Shown here in pieces: positions 54,077-64,000 of a stretch of 64,000 nucleotides of DNA. The position numbers were made by a program, and so were the translations under genes. Positions within the stretch are counted from its first letter, which is position 1. Each line of letters opens with the position of its first letter. The stretch is taken from NCBI GenBank assembly GCA_964604165.1, contig CAZRYF010000015.1:6505-70504 (forward strand), given 5' to 3'. The notes beneath the pieces are model-generated. The model saw only the letters and a program-made list of their open reading frames with translations. It was not told the DNA's origin and searched no databases. The DNA comes from JAYZDK01 sp964604165. GTDB lineage: Bacteria > Myxococcota_A > UBA796 > CAJQPC01.

Positions 54077-56752
54077 ATGCGCTGTGCATCGCTTTTGGCC
54101 GTTCTGTTTCTCGCTGGCTGTCGCACTCCGGGAGAAGACTCTGGCAAGGACCCGGTGAAGGATGACACCGGAACCGTGGTGTCCGGCGTAGACGCGGACG
54201 GCGACGGGTTTGAGAGCGATGTGGACTGTGATGATGCAGACGTGACCATCTACCCTGGCGCCGCCGAGGTCTGTGATGGGCTGGACAACAACTGCAACCA
54301 GGAGGTGGATGAGGGCTTGTTGTCTACCTGGTTCCTGGATGCGGATGGGGACGGCCACGGCAACCCGGACACAGAGGTGGATGCCTGCAACGCCCCGGAT
54401 GGACACGTGGAGGTGGGGGGGGACTGCGATGATTTGGAGGACGGAATCCACCCGAACGCCAGCGAGGTCTGTGACGGGGTGGACAACGACTGCGACGGTG
54501 CCACCGACGAGGACGACGCCACGGACGTGGCGACCTGGTACCAGGACGCAGATGGGGACGGGTTCGGGGTCGACGACACCACCGAGACCGCCTGCAACGA
54601 GCCCGCAGGCTACGCCTTGGTGGGCGGTGACTGCGACGACGCCGATCCGGCCTACCACCCGGGGGCCAGCGAGGCCGACTGCACCGACCCGGCGGACTAC
54701 AACTGTGATGGTTCCGTGGGATACGCCGATGCAGACGGGGACGGCTTCGCCGCGTGCGAGGACTGCGATGATGCGGTGGCCACGACCTACGAGGGGGCGG
54801 AGGAGACCTGCGACGGCGTGGACAACGACTGCGACTCCCTGGTGGACAGCGACGATCCGGATGTGACCGGCACCACCGCCTACTACGGCGATGCGGATGG
54901 AGACGGCTACGGCGGGCAGCAGTTCCAGGTGGCCGCCTGCGAGGCCCCGGCCGGGTACGTCACCAATTCAGATGACTGCGATGACGTGGACTCCGCCAGC
55001 CATCCCGGGGCCAGCGAGGTCTGCGACGGCGCCGACAACGACTGTGATGCGGATGTGGACGAGGGCGTGGGCAGCACCTGGTACCAGGACTCCGACTCGG
55101 ATGGGTTTGGCAACGGCGCCGTCTCCACCGTGTCCTGTGATGCGCCCAGCGGGCATGTGGGCAACGCCCTGGACTGCGACGACTTCAGCGCGGCCACCAA
55201 CCCCAGCTCCTACGAGGTCTGTGACGCGGTGGACAACGACTGCGACGGCTCGGTGGACGAGGACGCGATCAACGCCACGACCTGGTACATCGACGGGGAC
55301 GCCGATGGCTACGGAAGCGCTTCGAGCAGCACCACCGCTTGCGATGCACCGACAGGGTACGCGGACAACGCTTCAGACTGCGACGATGCAGACGGCGCGG
55401 TGAGCCCCGCGGCCACCGAACTGTGCGACGCGGTGGACAACGACTGTGACGGCGCCACGGACGAAATCGATGCAGCCGATGCACAGACCTGGTACCAGGA
55501 TCTGGACGCGGACGGGTATGGCAACGCCTCCAACCAGACCCTCGGCTGCGCACAACCCACCGGGTATGTGGAGGACGCCACGGACTGCGACGACACCAGC
55601 GCCACCACCAACACGGCGGGCACCGAGCTTTGTGACCTGGTGGACAACGACTGCGATGGAACTGTGGACGAGGACGACGCGGCGGATGCACCGACCTGGT
55701 ACCAGGACAGCGATGCGGACGGCTACGGATCCGGTACGGTCTCGGTCACGGCCTGCTCCACCCCTAACGGCTACTCGTCACTAAACACGGACTGTGACGA
55801 CGCCGCCTCCGATGTAAACCCAACCGCCGGCGAAGTCGTGGATGGGGTGGACAACGACTGTGATGGCGCCGGCTACCACGGGGATTTTCTGGCCAGCGGG
55901 AGCACCTCCCTGACTGCAGGAGACTGGGAGTACTCCTCGTTCACGGTGAGCAGCGGGGTCACGGTCACGGTCACTGGAGGAGATGCACTGCAGGTGTGGG
56001 TGCTCGGTGCGGTGCAGATCGACGGCACCGTGGACCTGTCGGGCGCCGATGGCGAGTCCATCCGAGCGTGGAGCAGTGGAGCTCCGGTGGGTGGCGCGGG
56101 CGGTGGCGGTGGGGGCGGCGCGGGTGGAGACGGCGACGACTATGAAGGCTCCGGCCCTGTCACAGCCCCTTCAGGTTCGGGGGCCTCCCCAGGGCTTGGC
56201 GGAATCAGCTACTCCTCTGGAAGCGGCGGCGGGGGGGGCGGCCAGGCTGTAGCAGGGGACGACGGCACGTCCTCTGGGGGAAGCTACTCCGCCTATGCGG
56301 GCGGTGCGGGCGGCACCGCGGTGAGCAACACTTCGACCCCCACGCTGACAGCGGGATCGGGAGGCGGCGGCGGCGGCTGGGGGAGCGGTTACAACTCCTC
56401 CGGCGGCGCCGGTGGCGGCGGGGGAGGGGCCTGGTACCTGGAGGCGGACTCCATCCAGGTCGCGGGCACGATTCTCTGCGGAGGTGGAAACGGGGGGGGC
56501 AACACCAGTTCCAGCTGCTACCACGGCGGCGGCGGCGGCGCGGGCTCGGGCGGCACCCTCTGGCTGGTCGCGGACAGCCTGGAGGTCTCCGGCACCCTTT
56601 ACTGCGATGGGGGCGCCGGGGGGGTGCCTGACTACTGTGGTCACGGGGGCATTGCGGGCACCGGCGGAAACGGGGCCGATGGCGTCATCTGGTTGGACAG
56701 CGCATCCCTCTCTGTTCCGGGCACGGTGAGCCCGGGCCACTACACCCCATAG
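54077..56752 (+). CDS. MopE-type repeat lipoprotein with glycine-rich tip (array member 6)
   Basis: 891 residues; ATG at 54077 after CTGGAG, lipobox FLAGC. Nine modules to about 595, the last with EVVDGVDNDCDG lacking its first Cys. The C-terminal 290 residues start with a parallel-beta-like segment (TVSSGVTVTVTGGDALQVWVLG) and continue into a Gly/Ser-rich region of poly-Gly runs and repeated SGTLYC/AGTILC strands. Bases 54449-55728 appear identical to 57190-58469 in member 7, so the stalk is shared while the tips are unrelated. Confidence 0.82.
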   Translation: MRCASLLAVLFLAGCRTPGEDSGKDPVKDDTGTVVSGVDADGDGFESDVDCDDADVTIYPGAAEVCDGLDNNCNQEVDEGLLSTWFLDADGDGHGNPDTEVDACNAPDGHVEVGGDCDDLEDGIHPNASEVCDGVDNDCDGATDEDDATDVATWYQDADGDGFGVDDTTETACNEPAGYALVGGDCDDADPAYHPGASEADCTDPADYNCDGSVGYADADGDGFAACEDCDDAVATTYEGAEETCDGVDNDCDSLVDSDDPDVTGTTAYYGDADGDGYGGQQFQVAACEAPAGYVTNSDDCDDVDSASHPGASEVCDGADNDCDADVDEGVGSTWYQDSDSDGFGNGAVSTVSCDAPSGHVGNALDCDDFSAATNPSSYEVCDAVDNDCDGSVDEDAINATTWYIDGDADGYGSASSSTTACDAPTGYADNASDCDDADGAVSPAATELCDAVDNDCDGATDEIDAADAQTWYQDLDADGYGNASNQTLGCAQPTGYVEDATDCDDTSATTNTAGTELCDLVDNDCDGTVDEDDAADAPTWYQDSDADGYGSGTVSVTACSTPNGYSSLNTDCDDAASDVNPTAGEVVDGVDNDCDGAGYHGDFLASGSTSLTAGDWEYSSFTVSSGVTVTVTGGDALQVWVLGAVQIDGTVDLSGADGESIRAWSSGAPVGGAGGGGGGGAGGDGDDYEGSGPVTAPSGSGASPGLGGISYSSGSGGGGGGQAVAGDDGTSSGGSYSAYAGGAGGTAVSNTSTPTLTAGSGGGGGGWGSGYNSSGGAGGGGGGAWYLEADSIQVAGTILCGGGNGGGNTSSSCYHGGGGGAGSGGTLWLVADSLEVSGTLYCDGGAGGVPDYCGHGGIAGTGGNGADGVIWLDSASLSVPGTVSPGHYTP
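54449..55728. repeat. 1,280-bp stalk duplication, copy 1 (copy 2 at 57190-58469)
   Basis: Comparison at a constant offset of 2,741 bases gives identity at every position sampled, including synonymous sites, starting at 54449/57190 and ending at 55728/58469. Both flanks diverge abruptly: position 54448 is C where 57189 is T, and after ACGG the sequences part. This indicates recent duplication or gene conversion between members 6 and 7. Confidence 0.85.
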
Positions 56753-56778
56753 ACCCGCCGAGAACGGTCAGCCACTGG

Positions 56779-56784
56779 TAGGAT
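56779..56784 (+). promoter_or_regulatory. Putative extended -10 element of the member 7-9 operon
   Basis: TGGTAGGAT (56776-56784) lies 33 bases before the ATG at 56818, the same spacing as at the first MopE operon. Confidence 0.4.
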
Positions 56785-56817
56785 GTTCGTCCGGCACTCG
56801 CATTCCCTGGAGTTGAA

Positions 56818-59475
56818 ATGCGCACCTTTGCGATTCTGTTCACCCTTCTCGTCGCCTGTCGCGGCGAGGAACCCAAGGACACCAGCAGCTCGGACACCGG
56901 TGAGCCTGCAGAGGACTCGGTGGCCACTGTCGATGCAGATGGGGATGGTTTCGATGCGGACGTGGACTGTGATGACACGGAAGCCTCCGTGTATCCGGGC
57001 GCCGCAGAGACCTGTGACGGTGTGGACAACAACTGCGATGGGTCGGTGGACGAGGGCTTGTTGTCCACCTGGTATCTGGATGCGGATGGGGACGGGGAAG
57101 GGGACCCGGATCGGGACAGCGAGGACTGTGCCCGCCCCGAGGATCACGTAGAGGGCAATGGAGACTGCAACGACCTGGATCCAGAGGTTCACCCGAACGC
57201 CAGCGAGGTCTGTGACGGGGTGGACAACGACTGCGACGGTGCCACCGACGAGGACGACGCCACGGACGTGGCGACCTGGTACCAGGACGCAGATGGGGAC
57301 GGGTTCGGGGTCGACGACACCACCGAGACCGCCTGCAACGAGCCCGCAGGCTACGCCTTGGTGGGCGGTGACTGCGACGACGCCGATCCGGCCTACCACC
57401 CGGGGGCCAGCGAGGCCGACTGCACCGACCCGGCGGACTACAACTGTGATGGTTCCGTGGGATACGCCGATGCAGACGGGGACGGCTTCGCCGCGTGCGA
57501 GGACTGCGATGATGCGGTGGCCACGACCTACGAGGGGGCGGAGGAGACCTGCGACGGCGTGGACAACGACTGCGACTCCCTGGTGGACAGCGACGATCCG
57601 GATGTGACCGGCACCACCGCCTACTACGGCGATGCGGATGGAGACGGCTACGGCGGGCAGCAGTTCCAGGTGGCCGCCTGCGAGGCCCCGGCCGGGTACG
57701 TCACCAATTCAGATGACTGCGATGACGTGGACTCCGCCAGCCATCCCGGGGCCAGCGAGGTCTGCGACGGCGCCGACAACGACTGTGATGCGGATGTGGA
57801 CGAGGGCGTGGGCAGCACCTGGTACCAGGACTCCGACTCGGATGGGTTTGGCAACGGCGCCGTCTCCACCGTGTCCTGTGATGCGCCCAGCGGGCATGTG
57901 GGCAACGCCCTGGACTGCGACGACTTCAGCGCGGCCACCAACCCCAGCTCCTACGAGGTCTGTGACGCGGTGGACAACGACTGCGACGGCTCGGTGGACG
58001 AGGACGCGATCAACGCCACGACCTGGTACATCGACGGGGACGCCGATGGCTACGGAAGCGCTTCGAGCAGCACCACCGCTTGCGATGCACCGACAGGGTA
58101 CGCGGACAACGCTTCAGACTGCGACGATGCAGACGGCGCGGTGAGCCCCGCGGCCACCGAACTGTGCGACGCGGTGGACAACGACTGTGACGGCGCCACG
58201 GACGAAATCGATGCAGCCGATGCACAGACCTGGTACCAGGATCTGGACGCGGACGGGTATGGCAACGCCTCCAACCAGACCCTCGGCTGCGCACAACCCA
58301 CCGGGTATGTGGAGGACGCCACGGACTGCGACGACACCAGCGCCACCACCAACACGGCGGGCACCGAGCTTTGTGACCTGGTGGACAACGACTGCGATGG
58401 AACTGTGGACGAGGACGACGCGGCGGATGCACCGACCTGGTACCAGGACAGCGATGCGGACGGCTACGGCACCGCCAACTCCACGGCCAATGCCTGCAGC
58501 GTCCCGCCGGGGTTCTCCTCCTTGAACACCGACTGTGATGACACAAGCGCAGACGCCAACCCCCTCGGCACCGAGACCTGCGACGGCGTGGACAACAACT
58601 GCGACGGCACCGCAGACGAGGGGCTCCTGGGAATCGGCGCCGACTGCGCCGCGGAGACCTGCCTGGCGCTCTACACCGCGGACGCCACCCTGGCCGATGG
58701 AAACTACTTTATCGACCCGACCGGCTCCTCCCCGATGGAGGTTCGCTGCAACATGAGCAACGGGGGAGAGACCCTCTGCGCCTCGTTGACCAAGGGCTAT
58801 GTGCCGGCCCACATGCTGTATGACGAGGACGCCTATGCCTTCCAGGCCAGGCTCAACAGTGACAGTGACTATGTGTTCGAGACGGACGCGCCGGCGGCCT
58901 CCACGGCGGCCTGGGACGCATCCGAGTCCCTCAACTACGGGCAGTTCTGCCGGGCCATGGGCACCGGAGTCAGCCAGACCCGGGTCGAGGCCAAGATGTT
59001 CAACTACCAGAACAACGCGACCAACCTGCGTGGCGCCAGCTACAGCTTCACCAAGGACGGCACCTTCTCTGGCAATTTGTTCATGTCCTGGTTCGCGAAC
59101 GACAACTCTGTGAGCTTCACCCACACCCAGGGCGATGTCCTCTACCTGCAGGAGAACAACAACAGCTATGGGGGGGCGTATGTCGCCCACTCGGTGGGGT
59201 GGACAAGCAGCAACCAGAATGCCCCCTACACCCAGTCCACAAACCCCTGGGGAGATCCCTGTAGTGCGGGGGGAAGTTGCTGCGTAGGGTGTACCTCCAG
59301 CGGTAGCTACTACAACTACCTGCCCTATGGCCAGACCACGATCCTCAACGACACCTCCCACAGCTTCTGGGCTGGCATTCCCAATCTTCCCTACGGCTGG
59401 ACCGACTGCACGGGCAATGGCAATTGCAACTACCACGAGTCCGGTTACGGCGTCTGGCTGTTCTGGGTGAAGTGA
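56818..59475 (+). CDS. MopE-type repeat lipoprotein with divergent fibrinogen-like tip (array member 7)
   Basis: 885 residues; ATG at 56818, lipobox LLVAC. Nine modules to about 605; the middle seven are encoded by the segment shared with member 6. The tip (about 614-885) begins CLALYTADATLADGNYFIDP and has CNMSNGGETLCASL in place of YCDMT.GGGWTL, then Ser/Asn/Gly-rich sequence with CCVGC and ends LFWVK. It retains the fibrinogen-like frame with a degenerate core. A 25-base gap leads to member 8. Confidence 0.82.
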   Translation: MRTFAILFTLLVACRGEEPKDTSSSDTGEPAEDSVATVDADGDGFDADVDCDDTEASVYPGAAETCDGVDNNCDGSVDEGLLSTWYLDADGDGEGDPDRDSEDCARPEDHVEGNGDCNDLDPEVHPNASEVCDGVDNDCDGATDEDDATDVATWYQDADGDGFGVDDTTETACNEPAGYALVGGDCDDADPAYHPGASEADCTDPADYNCDGSVGYADADGDGFAACEDCDDAVATTYEGAEETCDGVDNDCDSLVDSDDPDVTGTTAYYGDADGDGYGGQQFQVAACEAPAGYVTNSDDCDDVDSASHPGASEVCDGADNDCDADVDEGVGSTWYQDSDSDGFGNGAVSTVSCDAPSGHVGNALDCDDFSAATNPSSYEVCDAVDNDCDGSVDEDAINATTWYIDGDADGYGSASSSTTACDAPTGYADNASDCDDADGAVSPAATELCDAVDNDCDGATDEIDAADAQTWYQDLDADGYGNASNQTLGCAQPTGYVEDATDCDDTSATTNTAGTELCDLVDNDCDGTVDEDDAADAPTWYQDSDADGYGTANSTANACSVPPGFSSLNTDCDDTSADANPLGTETCDGVDNNCDGTADEGLLGIGADCAAETCLALYTADATLADGNYFIDPTGSSPMEVRCNMSNGGETLCASLTKGYVPAHMLYDEDAYAFQARLNSDSDYVFETDAPAASTAAWDASESLNYGQFCRAMGTGVSQTRVEAKMFNYQNNATNLRGASYSFTKDGTFSGNLFMSWFANDNSVSFTHTQGDVLYLQENNNSYGGAYVAHSVGWTSSNQNAPYTQSTNPWGDPCSAGGSCCVGCTSSGSYYNYLPYGQTTILNDTSHSFWAGIPNLPYGWTDCTGNGNCNYHESGYGVWLFWVK
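57190..58469. repeat. 1,280-bp stalk duplication, copy 2 (copy 1 at 54449-55728)
   Basis: Partner of the segment in member 6. It encodes seven modules, beginning within NASEVCDG and ending in SDADGYG, so the borders lie in conserved module motifs where recombination would be favoured. Confidence 0.85.
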
Positions 59476-59500
59476 CACTTTTTTCCAGAAAGGGGCTCTC

Positions 59501-61810
<2,310 letters not shown>

Positions 61811-61834
61811 CTCGGCACAAGAAGGGGAGAGGGG

Positions 61835-64000
61835 ATGAGAACCACAGCTGGTTTGTTTGTTTTTTTGGTGGGGTGCCCCGGGATCGAGAAGGACGTTCTC
61901 ACCCTGGACACGCAAGGAATCGAAACCGACTCAGGCACCACCGAGAGCGCGGAGCCGGTGGATGCGGATGGGGACGGTTTTGTGGAGGGCGAGGACTGCG
62001 ACGACGCGGACCCGGAGATCCACCCGGATGCAGCGGACACAGACTGCGATGGCGTGGACCAGAACTGCGATGGCACCGTGGACGACGGGGCGACCTGGCA
62101 GACCTGGTACACGGATGCGGATGGGGATGGGTTTGGGGTAGAAGAGGGCGCGGTGGTGACTTGCAGCGGCGCTCCCACGGGCATGGTGGAGGCCCAAGCG
62201 GCAGGATTTGACTGCAACGATGGCTCCGCGGACTTCTACCCGGGTGCTGCGGAGACGGACTGCAACGACCCCAACGACTACAACTGCGATGGGTCGGTGG
62301 CCTTCTCCGACCAGGACGGCGACCACTACCCGGCCTGCCAGGACTGTGATGACGACAACCCGGATGCCCACCCCGGCGGCGTGGAGGTCTGCGACGAGCA
62401 GGACAACGACTGCAACGGTGAGATCGATGACGGGGTGACCACCTCCTACTACGCGGACTGGGATGAAGACGGGTTCGGGGAGGAGGCCGACACGGTGGAG
62501 GGCTGCGAGGCCCCCTCCGGCTACGTGGAAGCCCAGGCGGATGGGTTTGACTGCGACGACACCAGCGCATCTTTCTACCCGGGGGCCCCGGAGCCAGACT
62601 GTACGGACCCGGCCGACTACAACTGCGATGGATCCGTGGCCTATGCGGACCAGGATGCGGATGGGTTTCCGGCCTGTGAGGACTGTGACGACACAGTGGC
62701 CAGTACCAACCCCATCGCCATCGAGACCTGTGATGGGGTGGACAATGACTGTGATGGCGAGGTGGACGAGGACGACGCCGTGGACACTCAGGCCTGGTAC
62801 AAGGACGACGATCAGGACGGGTATGGAGACGCCTACACCACCCTCGATGCCTGCGCAGCCCCCTCAGGGTTCACAGGGGACGCCACAGACTGTGACGACA
62901 GCGACCCCGCGGTGAACCCCGGTGCGGTAGAGGTCTGCGACAGCATCGACAACGACTGTGATGGCTGGACGGACGACACGGACCCGGATGTGACCGGCGC
63001 GTCCACCTTCTACGCGGACTCGGATGGGGACGGATACGGCGGCCAGCAGTTCCAGCAGGACGCGTGCAACGCGCCCAGTGGGTACGTAAGCAACGACGGG
63101 GACTGTGATGACCTGGATGGCACGAGCTTCCCGGGTGCATCGGAGATCTGTGATGGCGCCGACAACAACTGCGACAGCGCGGTGGATGAGGGCGTGCAGA
63201 GCGACTGGTACGCGGATGCGGATGGGGACGGGTACGGCGACGCCAACAGTACAGCCCAGGAGTGCAACGCACCGGCGGGCTACGTCGGCAACAGCAGCGA
63301 CTGTGACGACACCTCCTCGGTCAACAACCCCAGCGCCCTGGAGACCTGCGATGGGGCGGACAACGACTGTGACGGCCAGGTGGACGAGTCGGATGCGGTA
63401 GACGCCAGCACCTGGTACGCCGATGGCGATGGGGACGGGTACGGCGACGCCAATTCGTCCCAGGCCGCCTGTGCCCAGCCCACCGCCCATGTGTCGAACC
63501 TGTCGGACTGCGACGACACCTCGGCGCAGATCTACCCGGGGGTGGACGAGCTGTGTGATGGGGTGGACAACGACTGTGACGGCACGGTCGACGAGGCCAG
63601 CGCCATCGACGCGGGTACCTGGTACGGGGACGCCGATTCAGATGGCTATGGGGTTGTGACGGGAACCAGGACCGGCTGCACCCAGCCGAATGGGTACGTG
63701 GGGAACCCGCAGGATTGTGACGACACGGACAGCGCCTCGACCACCCAGCTGACCGACGGCGACTGCGATGGCACGGTGACCGCGCTGGACTGCAACGACA
63801 ACAACGCCAACTCCACAACGGTGGCCACAGATGCGGACTGCGACACGGTGCTGACGGCGGACGACTGCGACGACAATGACGCCAGCTCTACGACCGTGGC
63901 AACCGATGCGGACTGCGACACGGTGCTGACGGCGGACGACTGCGACGTACCTGCTCGCCCTACCACCCCTGTCTCGCGCCGGCACAAGGAAATACACCGG
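61835..64000 (+). CDS. MopE-type repeat lipoprotein (array member 9, 3' partial)
   Basis: At least 722 residues, open to the right edge. ATG at 61835 after GGGGAGAGGGG, lipobox FLVGC. The stalk differs from the others: it begins with an abbreviated module (DTDCDGVDQNCDG), has two DYNCDG variants separated by EVCDEQDNDCNG, then more regular modules. From about 63740 a new 75-base repeat appears, encoding TVATDADCDTVLTADDCD. The last 18 codons (after 63947) encode VPARPTTPVSRRHKEIHR, unlike anything in the family, and may be a misjoined end. No tip domain is visible. Confidence 0.8.
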   Translation, partial: MRTTAGLFVFLVGCPGIEKDVLTLDTQGIETDSGTTESAEPVDADGDGFVEGEDCDDADPEIHPDAADTDCDGVDQNCDGTVDDGATWQTWYTDADGDGFGVEEGAVVTCSGAPTGMVEAQAAGFDCNDGSADFYPGAAETDCNDPNDYNCDGSVAFSDQDGDHYPACQDCDDDNPDAHPGGVEVCDEQDNDCNGEIDDGVTTSYYADWDEDGFGEEADTVEGCEAPSGYVEAQADGFDCDDTSASFYPGAPEPDCTDPADYNCDGSVAYADQDADGFPACEDCDDTVASTNPIAIETCDGVDNDCDGEVDEDDAVDTQAWYKDDDQDGYGDAYTTLDACAAPSGFTGDATDCDDSDPAVNPGAVEVCDSIDNDCDGWTDDTDPDVTGASTFYADSDGDGYGGQQFQQDACNAPSGYVSNDGDCDDLDGTSFPGASEICDGADNNCDSAVDEGVQSDWYADADGDGYGDANSTAQECNAPAGYVGNSSDCDDTSSVNNPSALETCDGADNDCDGQVDESDAVDASTWYADGDGDGYGDANSSQAACAQPTAHVSNLSDCDDTSAQIYPGVDELCDGVDNDCDGTVDEASAIDAGTWYGDADSDGYGVVTGTRTGCTQPNGYVGNPQDCDDTDSASTTQLTDGDCDGTVTALDCNDNNANSTTVATDADCDTVLTADDCDDNDASSTTVATDADCDTVLTADDCDVPARPTTPVSRRHKEIHR

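Overview
The window (GC-rich, roughly 60-65%) most likely comes from a Myxococcota or related delta-proteobacterial lineage. The grounds are: large families of MopE-type metal-binding-repeat lipoproteins, a glutaminyl-tRNA synthetase with a C-terminal YqeY domain, a VIT/vWA protein, and long secreted repeat proteins. Taxonomy is an inference. The exact 100-N gap and the abrupt tail at the right edge show that this is a scaffolded draft or metagenome assembly.

Layout. 1-5.5 kb: a 5'-truncated hybrid histidine kinase, two short palindromic repeats, and a VIT/vWA plus beta-propeller pair. 5.5-7.8 kb: glnS on the minus strand. 7.8-15.3 kb: three tandem MopE-repeat lipoproteins with fibrinogen-like C-termini, then two radical SAM paralogues (the second damaged at its 5' end) and a GAF-GAF-SARP regulator. 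19.4-30.5 kb: a complete respiratory nitrate reductase operon (di-heme cytochrome c, narG, narH, narJ, narI, and two NarK transporters, the second fused to a DoxX-like domain). 30.5-33.4 kb: a hemerythrin gene divergent from a TetR-DUF2249 regulator over a perfect palindrome, plus a polytopic membrane protein resembling heme-copper oxidase subunit I or NnrS.

33.4-46.2 kb is an anaerobic benzoyl-CoA degradation island. A tightly overlapping minus-strand operon encodes an Azoarcus-type class I benzoyl-CoA reductase (bzdN-O-P-Q), a small Cys-rich protein, dienoyl-CoA hydratase (dch), an amidohydrolase, a porin and a radical SAM protein. Divergent from it are a BzdR-type regulator (HTH plus shikimate-kinase-like domain), the 6-hydroxycyclohexene-carbonyl-CoA dehydrogenase (had), and membrane/Fe-S proteins. 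No ring-opening hydrolase (oah/bamA type), benzoate-CoA ligase or soluble ferredoxin is visible here. With the adjacent nar operon, the cell is predicted to oxidise aromatics with nitrate as electron acceptor.

46.2-49.9 kb: an IS110-type transposase remnant, an assembly gap flanked by an identical 55-bp sequence that contains the same palindromic repeat as at 1.6 kb, a flavin-dependent halogenase-like protein and a methyltransferase. 49.9-64 kb: six more MopE-repeat lipoproteins whose stalks recombine and whose C-terminal tips differ. One pair shares a stalk segment of about 1,280 bp that I read as identical. The last gene runs off the window.

The most unusual features are the nine-member stalk-and-tip lipoprotein array next to radical SAM genes, the bzd island lacking the usual ring hydrolase, and the shared palindromic repeat family.
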